Positions 8,701-18,367 of a stretch of DNA of 64,000 nt are shown here, piece after piece; within the stretch, counting starts at the first letter, position 1, and the number at the start of each line of letters is the position of its first letter. The notes beneath the pieces were generated by a model. The model made no database searches. It saw only the letters and a list, made by a program, of their open reading frames with translations, and was not told the DNA's origin. The DNA is from Halieaceae bacterium UBA5085. Its GTDB lineage: Bacteria > Pseudomonadota > Gammaproteobacteria > Pseudomonadales > Halieaceae. A program made the translations under genes and the position numbers. The DNA is taken from NCBI GenBank assembly GCA_002414665.1, contig DIAF01000006.1, forward strand, positions 109,084 to 173,083, in the 5' to 3' direction.

Positions 8701-11112
8701 TCAATGCGTATTTATCCGGTTTTTGCCCGCCTGCTCATCATCTTGTCCGGAGCCGGGTGCAGGAGCGAGGTACTCCTCATCGGTCAGTGGCTCCGGCACT
8801 CTTTCCAGCGCAATCGCCAGCACCTCATCTATCCACTTCACCGGACGGATCTGCAGATCCTGCTTGATATTCTCCGGCACTTCCTTGAGATCGCGCTCAT
8901 TCTCTTTTGGTATCACCACGGTCTTGATACCACCGCGGCGGGCTGCCAGCAGCTTTTCCTTGAGGCCACCAATGGGTAATACCTCACCGCGCAGGGTGAT
9001 CTCGCCGGTCATGGCCACATCGGCTCGCACCGCAATGCCGGTGCTGATGGACACCAGGGCGGTACACATCGCCACCCCGGCACTGGGCCCATCCTTCGGC
9101 GTCGCGCCCTCCGGCACATGGATATGCACGTCGTGCTTGTCGTGCCAGGACGCGGGAATTCCCAGCACTTGCGAACGGCTGCGTACAACAGTCGTTGCTG
9201 CCTGAATGGACTCCTGCATCACATCGCCCAACGAGCCTGTTTTCACGTAACGTCCCTTGCCCGCGACCGATGCCGCCTCGATTGTCAGCAGCTCGCCGCC
9301 GACGGAGGTCCAGGCCAGGCCGGTCACCTGCCCCACCTTGTTCTGCTCTTCCGCAATACCGAAGTTGAACTTGCGCACGCCCAGCAGGTCCGGGAGCATA
9401 TCCGGTGTTACCTCAGCCGCCACCGAGTCTTCTTCCAGCGCGATCCGCTTGACCATCTTGCGGCAGATCTTCGCCACTTCGCGCTCCAGCGCACGCACAC
9501 CGGCCTCTCGGGTGTAGTAACGGATGATGTCAACCACCGTATCTTCCGCGATCGATATCTCGTCCTTGCCCAGGCCATTCTGCCGGATCTGCTTGGGAAT
9601 CAGGTATTTGGCGGCAATGCTGACCTTCTCATCCTCGGTGTAACCGGGAATGCGAATAACCTCCATGCGATCGAGCAGTGGCCCGGGAATATTCATGGTA
9701 TTGGAGGTACATACAAACATGACGTCCGAGAGGTCGTAATCGACTTCGAGGTAATGGTCATTGAACGCGTGGTTCTGCTCGGGATCCAGCACCTCCAGCA
9801 TAGCGGAAGCAGGATCACCGCGGTGGTCCATGCCCATCTTGTCAATTTCATCGAGCAGGAACAACGGGTTGCGCACGCCCGCCTTGGCCATTTTCTGCAG
9901 CAGCTTGCCCGGCATCGAGCCGATGTAGGTCCGACGGTGCCCGCGAATCTCTGCCTCATCCCGCACGCCACCCAGCGCCATGCGCACGAACTTGCGATTG
10001 GTAGCCCGCGCCAGCGACTCCCCGAGGGACGTCTTGCCCACACCCGGCGGCCCCACCAGGCACAGCACCGGGCCCTTGACCTTGCGCACGCGCTTCTGCA
10101 CCGCGAGGTATTCGAGAATGCGCTCCTTCACCTCTTCCAGGCCAAAGTGATCCTCGTTGAGGATCGCTGAGGCACGCTTGAGGTCATGTTTCACTTTGCT
10201 ACGGCGCGACCAGGGCACACTGACCATCCAGTCAATGTAGCTGCGCACCACCGACGCCTCGGCAGACATGGGCGACATCATCTTGAGTTTGTTCAGCTCG
10301 GCCAGTGCCTTGGTCCGCGCCTCATCAGGCATGCGTGCATCATCGATCCGCGTCTGCAGGTCATCCAGTTCACTGGGCGCCTCGTCGAGGTCACCCAGTT
10401 CCTTCTGGATCGCCTTCATCTGTTCGTTGAGATAGTACTCGCGCTGGCTCTTTTCCATCTGCTTCTTGACGCGACCACGGATGCGTTTCTCCACCTGAAA
10501 CAGGTCGATCTCCGCCTCCATCAGGCCCATGAGGTGTTCAAGCCGGGCCCGGATGTCCGCTATCTCGAGGATCGCCTGCTTTTCCTGCAAATCGACGCTC
10601 ATGTGGGCCGCTATGGTGTCCGCCAGACGCCCTGGTTCATCGATGCCGGACAGCGACGTCAGGACCTCCGCAGGCACCTTCTTGCTGAGATTTACATACT
10701 TTTCGAATTGCGTGACCGTGGAGCGCAAGAGCCCTTCGGCCTCGTCATCGGGCACGTCGTCGCTTTCGATTTCGCGCACGCCAGCGACAGTGAAGCGCCC
10801 TTCGTCGTCCACGTTATCGATAGCCGCTCGATAGCTGCCTTCTACCAGCACCTTTATCGTGCCATCAGGCAATTTCAGCAGCTGCAGGATATTGGAGACG
10901 GTACCCACCTGGTAGATGTCATCCACGCCCGGGTTGTCATCCGCCGCGTTGCGCTGTGCTACCAGCAGCACCTGCTTGCTGCCGGCCATGGCATCCTCAA
11001 GCGCCTCGACCGACTTCTCCCGGCCGACAAACAGCGGCAGCACCATGTGCGGATAGACCACGACATCGCGCAGGGGCAGCAGGGGAAGATCAATTACCGA
11101 TGAGGAACCCAT
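8701..11112 (-). CDS. lon: ATP-dependent protease La (Lon)
   Basis: Cytoplasmic AAA+ protease for damaged and regulatory proteins. The open frame extends 38 codons further upstream, but the ATG at 11112 has a GGAGA ribosome site 8 nt before it and yields the family start MGSSSVIDLPLLPLRDVVVY; 803 residues. Seen in order: the N-terminal Lon domain, a coiled region with VKKQMEKSQREYYLNEQMKA, Walker A GPPGVGKTSL, Walker B FLLDEIDKMG, and the protease domain with catalytic Ser in PKDGPSAG and Lys in GGLKEKLLAA. It follows clpX and has a heat-shock-like promoter of its own. Confidence 0.97.
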   Translation of the reverse strand: MGSSSVIDLPLLPLRDVVVYPHMVLPLFVGREKSVEALEDAMAGSKQVLLVAQRNAADDNPGVDDIYQVGTVSNILQLLKLPDGTIKVLVEGSYRAAIDNVDDEGRFTVAGVREIESDDVPDDEAEGLLRSTVTQFEKYVNLSKKVPAEVLTSLSGIDEPGRLADTIAAHMSVDLQEKQAILEIADIRARLEHLMGLMEAEIDLFQVEKRIRGRVKKQMEKSQREYYLNEQMKAIQKELGDLDEAPSELDDLQTRIDDARMPDEARTKALAELNKLKMMSPMSAEASVVRSYIDWMVSVPWSRRSKVKHDLKRASAILNEDHFGLEEVKERILEYLAVQKRVRKVKGPVLCLVGPPGVGKTSLGESLARATNRKFVRMALGGVRDEAEIRGHRRTYIGSMPGKLLQKMAKAGVRNPLFLLDEIDKMGMDHRGDPASAMLEVLDPEQNHAFNDHYLEVDYDLSDVMFVCTSNTMNIPGPLLDRMEVIRIPGYTEDEKVSIAAKYLIPKQIRQNGLGKDEISIAEDTVVDIIRYYTREAGVRALEREVAKICRKMVKRIALEEDSVAAEVTPDMLPDLLGVRKFNFGIAEEQNKVGQVTGLAWTSVGGELLTIEAASVAGKGRYVKTGSLGDVMQESIQAATTVVRSRSQVLGIPASWHDKHDVHIHVPEGATPKDGPSAGVAMCTALVSISTGIAVRADVAMTGEITLRGEVLPIGGLKEKLLAARRGGIKTVVIPKENERDLKEVPENIKQDLQIRPVKWIDEVLAIALERVPEPLTDEEYLAPAPGSGQDDEQAGKNRINTH

Positions 11113-11150
11113 AAAAATCTCCGGGTTGTGAAGGGTCACAGATGTCCTGT

Positions 11151-11179
11151 AGATGGGGGCGCTGTGACAGGAACACAAG
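11151..11179 (-). promoter_or_regulatory. Probable sigma-32 heat-shock promoter of lon
   Basis: On the minus strand, CTTGTG (11179-11174) is separated by 15 nt from CCCCATCT (11158-11151). This matches the RpoH consensus CTTGAA / CCCCATNT at seven of eight -10 positions and four of six -35 positions. The element lies ~40 nt upstream of the lon start, the expected place. Confidence 0.7.
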
Positions 11180-11223
11180 CCCCCCCACTGCACAGGGCAT
11201 GGGCCGGACCGTAGTCTGACCGA

Positions 11224-11246
11224 CACGGGGTCTTGCGACCCCGGTG
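11224..11246 (-). other. Stem-loop directly after clpX
   Basis: A GGGGTC / GACCCC stem, extended on the outside, closes a GCAA tetraloop immediately 3' of the clpX stop. There is no T-run, so it is not a clear terminator. It could limit read-through into lon or protect the clpPX messenger end. Confidence 0.45.
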
Positions 11247-12545
11247 CTATTCGTCCTTGGACGCCGCCCGCGCTGCAGGCTCGTGGTTCTGGTACACCAG
11301 CAGCGGCTCGGAGTCACCGCGAATCACCGATTCGTCGATCACCACCTTGCTGACATCGCTCCGAGACGGAATGTTGTACATGGAGTCAAGCAGAACGCCC
11401 TCAAGAATGGAGCGCAGGCCGCGAGCGCCTGTCTTGCGCTCCATCGCCCGCTCCGCCACGGCGCGCAAACCGTCTTCGCGGAAGTCCACTTCAACACCTT
11501 CCATTTCAAACAGCTTGCTGTACTGCTTGGTGAGCGAATTGCGGGGCTCCGTAAGGATTTGCACCAGCGCCGGCACATCCAGCTCTTCGAGTGTTGCAAT
11601 CACCGGCAGGCGACCCACGAACTCCGGAATCAGACCGTACTGGACCAGATCCTCGGGCTCGAGATCGAACAGCAACTCACCGACGTTGCGGCGCTCGTCC
11701 TTGCTTTTGACCTCGGCATTAAAACCGATGCCGCCTTTCTCCGAACGGTTGCGAATCACCTTGTCCAGACCGGCAAAGGCACCACCGCAGATGAACAGGA
11801 TGTTGGACGTGTCGACCTGCAGAAATTCCTGCTGCGGATGCTTGCGGCCACCTTGCGGCGGCACGGAGGCTACAGTACCTTCGATCAGCTTCAGCAGCGC
11901 CTGCTGCACCCCCTCCCCCGACACATCGCGAGTGATGGAGGGGTTGTCGGACTTGCGGGAAATCTTGTCGATCTCATCGATGTACACGATGCCGACCTGC
12001 GCTTTTTCCACATCGTAGTCGCACTTCTGCAACAGCTTCTGGATGATGTTCTCGACGTCTTCGCCCACATAACCCGCCTCAGTCAGCGTCGTGGCATCAG
12101 CGATGGTAAAGGGAACATCCAGCAACCGGGCGAGGGTTTCCGCCAGCAGGGTTTTACCGCTGCCGGTGGGGCCCACAAGCAGGATATTGCTCTTGCCCAG
12201 TTCCACGTCTTCGCCGCGACCGGTAGCCTGGCTGTGACGCAAGCGCTTGTAGTGGTTGTACACCGCCACCGAGAGCACCTTTTTGGCCCGCTGCTGCCCG
12301 ATCACGTACTCATCAAGAATCGTCTTGATCTCGTGAGGCGTTGGCAGGCTGTCGCGTTTTGCCTCGCTGTTACCTTCCTGCACCTCTTCGCGGATGATGT
12401 CGTTACACAGATCCACGCATTCGTCGCAAATGAACACCGAGGGACCAGCGATCAGTTTACGCACTTCGTGCTGGCTCTTGCCGCAAAATGAGCAGTACAG
12501 CAGCTTGCCGCCGTCGTCGCCTGATTTTGTGGTGTCTTTAGTCAT
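11247..12545 (-). CDS. clpX: ClpXP protease ATP-binding subunit ClpX
   Basis: AAA+ unfoldase that feeds tagged proteins into ClpP. The 432 residues hold an N-terminal four-cysteine zinc domain (CSFCGKS and CDECVDLC), Walker [13 protein letters not shown], Walker [11 protein letters not shown], the ClpP-docking IGF-like loop region, and a C-terminal AAA lid ([12 protein letters not shown]). It sits 103 nt downstream of clpP in the canonical tig-clpP-clpX-lon order. Confidence 0.97.
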   Translation of the reverse strand: MTKDTTKSGDDGGKLLYCSFCGKSQHEVRKLIAGPSVFICDECVDLCNDIIREEVQEGNSEAKRDSLPTPHEIKTILDEYVIGQQRAKKVLSVAVYNHYKRLRHSQATGRGEDVELGKSNILLVGPTGSGKTLLAETLARLLDVPFTIADATTLTEAGYVGEDVENIIQKLLQKCDYDVEKAQVGIVYIDEIDKISRKSDNPSITRDVSGEGVQQALLKLIEGTVASVPPQGGRKHPQQEFLQVDTSNILFICGGAFAGLDKVIRNRSEKGGIGFNAEVKSKDERRNVGELLFDLEPEDLVQYGLIPEFVGRLPVIATLEELDVPALVQILTEPRNSLTKQYSKLFEMEGVEVDFREDGLRAVAERAMERKTGARGLRSILEGVLLDSMYNIPSRSDVSKVVIDESVIRGDSEPLLVYQNHEPAARAASKDE

Positions 12546-12648
12546 GCTGCGCCCTGTGGCCTATGAATTCTGGAGTCTCATCAGTTTTAAAGATGATGTT
12601 TTTTGCCGCCATTTGCAAGCCCGCGGACACGCCGCCAACTCGCGACGC

Positions 12649-13290
12649 CTATTGTGCCGACGGGGCCCGACGGTTGATCACTTCATCCACCAGGCCGTAT
12701 TCCTTGCTTTGCTCGGCGTTCATGAAACGATCACGCTCGGTGTCTCGCTCGATAGTCTCAAGACTCTGGCCAGTGTGCTCGGCCATGAGCTCGTTCAGAC
12801 GCCGGCGAATGATAAGGATCTCGCGAGCCTGAATGTCGATGTCTGAGGCCTGCCCCTGTGCACCGCCGCTGGGCTGGTGGATCATGGTGCGAGCGTTCGG
12901 CAGAATGAAGCGTTTGCCTGCGGCACCACCGGAGAGCAGGAACGCGCCCATTGAAGCCGCCTGGCCAATGCACATGGTACTGACATCGGGCTTGATGAAC
13001 TGCATGGTATCGTAAATGGACAGGCCAGCGGTCACTGACCCCCCCGGCGAGTTGATGTACAGGTGAATGTCCTTGTCGGGGTTTTCCGACTCGAGAAACA
13101 ACAACTGGGCGACAATGAGATTCGCCATGTGATCCTCTACCGGCCCCACCACGAACACCACACGCTCTTTCAGGAGACGCGAATAAATGTCGTAGGAACG
13201 CTCGCCGCGTGCAGTCTGCTCCACGACCATGGGAATAAGGCCAAGATTGTTGACATTCATTGTGTTACGGCCGTCCGGCAAGTTCGCCAT
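12649..13290 (-). CDS. clpP: ATP-dependent Clp protease proteolytic subunit
   Basis: Serine peptidase subunit forming the double-heptamer chamber used by ClpX/ClpA. The 213 residues include catalytic Ser in [11 protein letters not shown], His in MIHQPSGG, and Asp in the [18 protein letters not shown] region. The start at 13290 has AAGGAA about 8 nt upstream; an alternative Met 10 codons in would also give a normal ClpP. The spacer to tig (13291-13351) contains a strong GC-rich inverted repeat without a T-run. Confidence 0.97.
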   Translation of the reverse strand: MANLPDGRNTMNVNNLGLIPMVVEQTARGERSYDIYSRLLKERVVFVVGPVEDHMANLIVAQLLFLESENPDKDIHLYINSPGGSVTAGLSIYDTMQFIKPDVSTMCIGQAASMGAFLLSGGAAGKRFILPNARTMIHQPSGGAQGQASDIDIQAREILIIRRRLNELMAEHTGQSLETIERDTERDRFMNAEQSKEYGLVDEVINRRAPSAQ

Positions 13291-13351
13291 GCAATCGTTT
13301 CCTTGGTTGTATGTAGGGGGCGCCGCCAGTGCCGGCGCCCGGGGTGTGCAC

Positions 13352-14675
13352 TCAGCGCTGGCTCTGGGCCTGCGCGATGGCCTCCTGGTAGCTGCAGGGC
13401 TCGTCCGTCACCTCAGCTGACTCCAGCAGCTTGTCGACCACGCTGTCCTCCAGGACCTTGGACTCGACGGAAGACAGCTGCTCCGGGTTGCCATAGTACC
13501 AGTTGATGACTTCCTCCGCGTCCTGATACGTTGCGGCGAGTTCCTCAATGGTTTCCCGCACCTTGGCAGGATCCGCCTTAAGCTCGAACGTGCCGATCAT
13601 CTCGGACAACACCAGACCCAGTTTGACCCGGCGCTCGGCGTTATCCCGGAACATGTCGTCCGGCAACAGGGAGTCGAGATCCAGCCCCTCAGGCGCTGCT
13701 CCACCAAACTGCTGGAACATCTGCTTGCGCAGGGCCTGAATTTCCTGCTTGACCAGCGCCTTGGGCACTTCCAGCGCCTTGTGCGCCTCGATCACCGCGT
13801 CCATCACCTGCTGCTTGACCCGACTAGTTACGGCATTTTTCAGCTCCCGGGTCATATTTTCTGCAACTTCCTTGCGGAATTGTGCCTCACCGCCCTCCTC
13901 AACGCCGTAGAGCTTGAACAGCTCCTCGTTAAGGGGCGCCAGCACCAGTTCCTTCACCTCATTGACCTTGACCGCGAACTGCACCGCCGCACCACGCAGA
14001 TCTTCATTGTGATAGTCCTCAGGGAAAGTGAGCTCCAGGGTTTTTTCGTCGCCGGCTGCGAGCCCGACAATGCCGTCCTCGAAACCCGGAATCATCCGTC
14101 CGGAGCCAAGCTCGAGGTCAGTTCCCTCGGCGCTGCCACCGTCGAAGGCCTCGCCATCGCGGGTACCCACGTAGTCGAGGTTGACGATATCGCCCATTGC
14201 CGCGGCGCGCTCGACCGTTTCACGCGTCCCCTGCTGCTTGCGGAACACCTCGATAATGTTATCCACGTCCGCATCGGTGACCTCGGCAACCGGCCGGGTG
14301 ACGGCAAAACCGGACATGGAGACAACCTCGACCTCCGGAAAGACCTCAAAGGTAGCCACGTACTCGAGATCCCGGCCCGCTTCCAGGCTGCGCGGCTCGA
14401 TGCTGGGCTGGCCGGCAGGGCGCAGCTTTTCCTGTACCACGGCCTCCTGGAAAGACCGGCTCATGACCTCGCCCAGGACTTCCTGGCGAACGCCAGCGCC
14501 ATAGCGCTGACGCATCACTTTCATCGGCACCTTGCCAGGGCCGGAAGCCGGGCAGGCGCACGTTCTGGGCGGCTTTTTGCAGCCGCGAATCGACCTCACT
14601 GTCAACCTGGGCGGCGGGTACGCCGACAGTCAAACGGCGCTCCAGGCCCGAAGTCGTTTCAATGGACACCTGCAT
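13352..14675 (-). CDS. tig: Trigger factor, split by a one-base frameshift
   Basis: Ribosome-bound chaperone and peptidyl-prolyl isomerase. The true start is the ATG at 14675 ([20 protein letters not shown]). This frame runs to the ribosome-binding signature RLPGFRP at about residue 47, then loses homology; the next frame picks up at once with [13 protein letters not shown] and continues intact to the stop at 13352. Removing one base near 14537 joins the two into a normal ~440-residue protein with N-terminal ribosome domain, FKBP-type domain ([20 protein letters not shown]) and C-terminal arms. Sequencing error is the simplest explanation, true loss less so. Confidence 0.9.
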
Positions 14676-14762
14676 GCTTATTCCTCACAATCCAGTCGGT
14701 AGTGGGCGCCGGTGCGCCCCGTCATCAGAACGACCCTGGCCCGGGCCAGAGTCGCTGTCAGT

Positions 14763-14847
14763 TGGTGCGGAAGGAGAGACTCGAACTCTCACGCCTTGCG
14801 GCACTGGAACCTAAATCCAGCGCGTATACCAATTTCGCCACTTCCGC
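14763..14847 (-). tRNA. tRNA-Leu (anticodon UAG)
   Basis: An 85-nt minus-strand tRNA gene with encoded CCA. The acceptor arm GCGGAAG pairs with CTTCCGC, the anticodon loop is TTTAGGT with TAG at the centre, it has a type II variable arm, and the TTCGAGT T-loop is present. It lies between tig and the GH84 gene. Confidence 0.95.
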
Positions 14848-15028
14848 GTGTCGGGAAACCGCTATTGCGTTACGACGCAGTGCTGAAATAAACCTGCAAA
14901 TACGGCGTAACCTGTTGATTTTTCTGGCCTTGACAGCCTAAAAAAACGCAATTTTGAGTTCTCGCAAGGCTGCGGATTCTGCCACAAACCGGAATCCGGC
15001 ACAACCGCGACCGATGCCGACCCGCAGG

Positions 15029-16087
15029 CTAATCCGTGAGGCAGGCCGGGTCGAAGGCGTAATCCCCACGCAGCCAGCCTGCCACCTCGCAGGCGGCCGG
15101 GCCGGGCAGGCCGGCGTATTCACCGGCCAGCGCCAAACGGCGCTGTGCCGACATACCCGAAAGCCCGACGGCACGAAACTCCTCTGCGTCGCGTTGCAGA
15201 CAGCGCCACAGCGACACGCCCAGCAATTGCCCCGGAAGATCGGGATCCGGCCCGCCCCCCTGCACATAGAGACTGGCCAGACCCAGGAGTGCGGGCAGGG
15301 AGCAGCGGCCTTGCAACATGGGATTGCACAGGTGGCCGGAGACAACCGAGGGGTCCAGAACACTGGCGCGCTGGCTGAGCGGAGCCAGATAAAGGTGGTT
15401 GCTGCGCAGTGCGCCATCATTGACGGGATAATTGTCCCAAAGCATCACGGGGCGTCCGAGCGCACCTACGGCACGGTTCAGGTCATCCCGGGTGATGGCG
15501 TCGGCGCAGACGCGGTTACCGGTCCAGAAGACATCGACCCCGGGGTCCAGCAGGCGCCCCAGGTCGGGCCAGTAGTCCGCTGGCATACGGCCGAAATGAC
15601 GCTCCAGCACCGGATCAAAGGAGTAGTAGGTTGGACAGACAAGCAGCCGGCCTGCATCGCTCCAGTCGCGGACGTCAGCGAGAATCTCCACCTGGCGCTG
15701 GGCGAGGTCGGCCTGGTCGCCCGGCATGTCATCGAAGAGAATCGCCAGCAGGGAGGCCGGAAGCTCATTCAAGCGCCGGATTTTGTCACGCAACTGGCGT
15801 CTTTGCCCCTGACCGTACCGTCCATACAGTTTGAACGGCGACAGACCGACGCCGAAGAACATGCCTTGCTGGTGGTAGTGCGCGGCGAGTTGTGCCAGGG
15901 CTTGCCACTCCTCCGCCGGCCAGTCTTCCTGCCAGCGCTTGCGCAGCCAGGGGTCACCCTTGGGCGCGTACAGGTAGGTGTTGAGGCCCAGAGCCTGCAG
16001 GTACCCGGCATAGGACAGCCTGAGCTCGTGCTGCCAAGGGCGTCCGTAGAACCCCTCCACAACGCCGATAAGCCGGTGACGCGACAT
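15029..16087 (-). CDS. GH84-family beta-N-acetylglucosaminidase (O-GlcNAcase-like)
   Basis: Predicted to remove N-acetylglucosamine by substrate-assisted catalysis. The 352-residue protein opens with the GH84 signature GVVEGFYGRPW (residues 7-17) and has the paired catalytic aspartates in LLAILFDDMPGD near residue 118. Later come YYSFDPVLERHFG and the FWTGNRVCADAI and LWDNYPVNDG strands typical of the catalytic barrel. There is no signal peptide and none of the accessory domains of secreted GH84 toxins, so it is a compact and probably cytoplasmic enzyme. It stands where tatD often follows pilZ in pseudomonads. Substrate in the cell is unknown. Confidence 0.85.
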   Translation of the reverse strand: MSRHRLIGVVEGFYGRPWQHELRLSYAGYLQALGLNTYLYAPKGDPWLRKRWQEDWPAEEWQALAQLAAHYHQQGMFFGVGLSPFKLYGRYGQGQRRQLRDKIRRLNELPASLLAILFDDMPGDQADLAQRQVEILADVRDWSDAGRLLVCPTYYSFDPVLERHFGRMPADYWPDLGRLLDPGVDVFWTGNRVCADAITRDDLNRAVGALGRPVMLWDNYPVNDGALRSNHLYLAPLSQRASVLDPSVVSGHLCNPMLQGRCSLPALLGLASLYVQGGGPDPDLPGQLLGVSLWRCLQRDAEEFRAVGLSGMSAQRRLALAGEYAGLPGPAACEVAGWLRGDYAFDPACLTD

Positions 16088-16199
16088 GGTTTTGCGCTCG
16101 CTTATTCTAAATTAAAATATACATCAAGGTTTTTATCGTAAATCAGCCTAATAATTCGCCCTCGAGACTGTGGAAAATTACCACTGATAGGCGATACTA

Positions 16200-16333
16200 A
16201 ATATGTGGCTGCTTTTCCCCTGACTCGAGCGAGCAGCTACTCAGAGCGTACCCAACGCTTTGAAAGGGAAGCAATTCCTTTTGTGTTTCACTCCTAATGG
16301 TCTTCTTGGGTCCCTGGCGGGACCCATTTTTTT
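16200..16333 (+). ncRNA. Candidate small RNA ending in a strong terminator
   Basis: The 267-bp gap between the GH84 gene and pilZ holds no ORF. On the plus strand a perfect terminator (stem 16308-16314 / 16319-16325, loop TGGC, seven T at 16327-16333) follows a region with a second hairpin (AAAGGGA / TCCTTT near 16263-16282). A weak -10-like TACTAA lies near 16195. Both flanking genes run on the minus strand, so this plus-strand terminator has no coding gene to serve. I recognise no known sRNA family; the 5' end is a guess. Confidence 0.4.
16308..16333 (+). terminator. Intrinsic terminator, plus strand
   Basis: GGGTCCC / GGGACCC 7-bp stem with a TGGC loop, then A and seven T. On the minus strand the hairpin is followed by AAGAAGACC, so it acts only in the plus direction. 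Confidence 0.85.
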
Positions 16334-16354
16334 ACCCGGGCGCCGCGCTCAACG

Positions 16355-16708
16355 CTACATGGTATGGGTCGGGCGATCGGATCCCAGCGACCCTGCGAGA
16401 TGATTCTCAATCTTGCTGTTCGCGGCAGCATCCTGTTCACTGAACTGTACGCCGATACCCGCTGTGCGGTTACCCTGGGCGCCCCGGGGCGTGACCCAGA
16501 CGACCTTTCCGGAGATCGGAATTTTCTCCGGCTCGTCCATCAGGGTCAGCAGCATGAAGACCTCATCCCCCACTTTGTAGGTTTTGTTGGTGGGCACGAA
16601 CAGTCCGCCGTTGTGCAGAAAGGGCATATACGCAGAATAGAGCACGGCCTTGTCTTTGATGGTGAGCGACAAAATGCCGTTGCGGCTACCCGCTGCAGAA
16701 TCACTCAT
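16355..16708 (-). CDS. pilZ: PilZ domain protein (type IV pilus assembly, PilZ)
   Basis: A 117-residue PilZ-fold protein needed for type IV pilus formation in pseudomonads and xanthomonads. It shows LSLTIKDKAVLYSAYMPFL, GGLFVPTNKTYKVGDEVFML and VVWVTPRGAQGNRTAGIGVQ. As in the PilZ-proper subgroup, it lacks a clear RxxxR cyclic-di-GMP motif. Its ATG overlaps the holB stop as ATGA, the standard holB-pilZ coupling. Confidence 0.93.
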   Translation of the reverse strand: MSDSAAGSRNGILSLTIKDKAVLYSAYMPFLHNGGLFVPTNKTYKVGDEVFMLLTLMDEPEKIPISGKVVWVTPRGAQGNRTAGIGVQFSEQDAAANSKIENHLAGSLGSDRPTHTM

Positions 16709-17709
16709 GGTGCGATCTCCTCTGAAGACGGACGCATGTTAGCACCGCTGCGCATCACACCAAAGCCATCCGCCAGGTTGATCAGCACACTTTCCAGCGC
16801 CAACTGTGGATTCGGGTTGGAGCCGGCGGCAATAGCCGCCTGCAGCGCTTGCAGGCGGTCAAGCAGGTGAAACAGCGGCTGCGCCCTGCGCAGCGCAGCC
16901 TGTTCCTGCCGGCACAAATACAACTGCAGAAACAGGGCGATGTCGCGCAGCGCCTGACTGAGTTCCAGCTGGGCGAAGCGCGCCGCCACAACCGGTACCA
17001 CCGTCTTGCCCCGAGCCAGGTCTCCCAGCAGGGTGCGGCGCTCCCGCAGGGGCCCCGCGCCGCCCTCGGTAAACAACTGCTCAGCGAGCAGTGGTACGCC
17101 ACCGGCGAGTGCGAGCAGGTCAGCCGCACCCGCCGCGTCTCCGGTGGCGCGCTGCAGCCACGGCAGGCATTGATCAGGGCCCGGCAGGGGCAATTTGAGC
17201 AGCTGGCAGCGGGAACGCACTGTTGCAGGCATGCCCTGCAGCCGCTCCGCAACCAGAATCAGGTGAGTGTCTGCGGAGGGCTCCTCCAGCCCTTTCAGGA
17301 GTGCGTTGGCAGCGCTGTGCGAAAGGCGCTCGGCGGGGCTGAGGACCACGACCTTGCGCGTGCCGAACCCGGCAGTGCGGTAAACAAAGGCAACCGCCTC
17401 TCTGACTTGCTCAATGCGTATCACCTTGCTGGTGCCTTCAGGTTGCAGCCAGCGGAAGTCACCGTGACTGCCCGACTGGCTGAAACGACAGGCCCTGCAA
17501 GCGCCACAGTTGTGGCCTGCGACGGGTTGGTGGCACAGCAGAAAGCGTGCCAGTGCCAACGCCAGCCGCTCCTTGCCGACCCCCGCCGGGCCAGCAAGAA
17601 GCAGCGCGTGTGGGAGCTGTTGGCGACTGACCTGCTCCTGCAGCCGCGCCCACGGCTCTGCCTGCCATGGCAAAGGTACGCTGATCTCAGGCAGGTCCTG
17701 CAGGTTCAT
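16705..17709 (-). CDS. holB: DNA polymerase III delta-prime subunit
   Basis: Clamp-loader subunit. Starting at the ATG at 17709, which overlaps the tmk stop (ATGA), gives 334 residues; the frame is open 16 codons further up but lies inside tmk. Walker A-like GPAGVGKERLAL (near residue 45), zinc cysteines in HNCGACRACRFSQSGSHGD, sensor region ALLKGLEEPSADTHLILVAE and the TVRSRCQLL arginine segment are present. Middle gene of tmk-holB-pilZ. Confidence 0.95.
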   Translation of the reverse strand: MNLQDLPEISVPLPWQAEPWARLQEQVSRQQLPHALLLAGPAGVGKERLALALARFLLCHQPVAGHNCGACRACRFSQSGSHGDFRWLQPEGTSKVIRIEQVREAVAFVYRTAGFGTRKVVVLSPAERLSHSAANALLKGLEEPSADTHLILVAERLQGMPATVRSRCQLLKLPLPGPDQCLPWLQRATGDAAGAADLLALAGGVPLLAEQLFTEGGAGPLRERRTLLGDLARGKTVVPVVAARFAQLELSQALRDIALFLQLYLCRQEQAALRRAQPLFHLLDRLQALQAAIAAGSNPNPQLALESVLINLADGFGVMRSGANMRPSSEEIAP

Positions 17710-18365
17710 TTTGCCACCGGGTGTCGCGGTGCCCAGCAGGCGAACAGCTCCGCGCAAATCTCCTCGATGCGCGCCTGCACCGCGGCCAGCGGCTGACTGG
17801 CATCGACAAGGTGATAGCGACCGCTACTCTCCCGGGCGAGTTGCAGATAGGTATCCCGTACACGTTCGAAAAATGCCAGTTCTTCGCGCTCGAAGCGGTC
17901 CAGTTCGCCGCGGCCCCTGACACGCTCAAGCCCCGTGGCAACGGGCGCATCGAGCAAGAGCGTGTAGTCAGGCCGCAACTCACCCTGCACCAGCGCCTCC
18001 AGCGCGCGGACGGTTGCGGGCGGCATCCCGCGACCGCCGCACTGGTAAGCGTAGCTGGCATCGGTGAAGCGATCGCAGATCACCCACTTGCCGTCGTCCA
18101 GCGCGGGCTGGATAACATCCTGCAGGTGCTGGGCGCGCGCCGCAAACAGCAGCAGCAACTCGGCCATCGGCACCACGGGCTCCTCTCTCGGGCGCAGCAG
18201 GACTGCACGGATATCTTCACCCAGACGGGTACCGCCTGGCTCGCGTGTCACCACAAGGTCCACACCACGAGCCTCCAAATACGCCTGAATACAGGCAATA
18301 TTAGTGGACTTTCCTGCGCCCTCCCCGCCTTCGACGGTGATGAACAGACCGCGTGCTGTGACCAT
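17706..18365 (-). CDS. tmk: Thymidylate kinase
   Basis: Phosphorylates dTMP to dTDP. 219 residues with P-loop VEGGEGAGKSTN (residues 11-22), the DRx motif in VICDRFTDASYAYQ, TREPGGTRLGEDIRA, and a lid with arginines. It is placed 2 nt after mltG and overlaps holB, so it is co-transcribed. Confidence 0.97.
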   Translation of the reverse strand: MVTARGLFITVEGGEGAGKSTNIACIQAYLEARGVDLVVTREPGGTRLGEDIRAVLLRPREEPVVPMAELLLLFAARAQHLQDVIQPALDDGKWVICDRFTDASYAYQCGGRGMPPATVRALEALVQGELRPDYTLLLDAPVATGLERVRGRGELDRFEREELAFFERVRDTYLQLARESSGRYHLVDASQPLAAVQARIEEICAELFACWAPRHPVAK

Positions 18366-18367
18366 GG

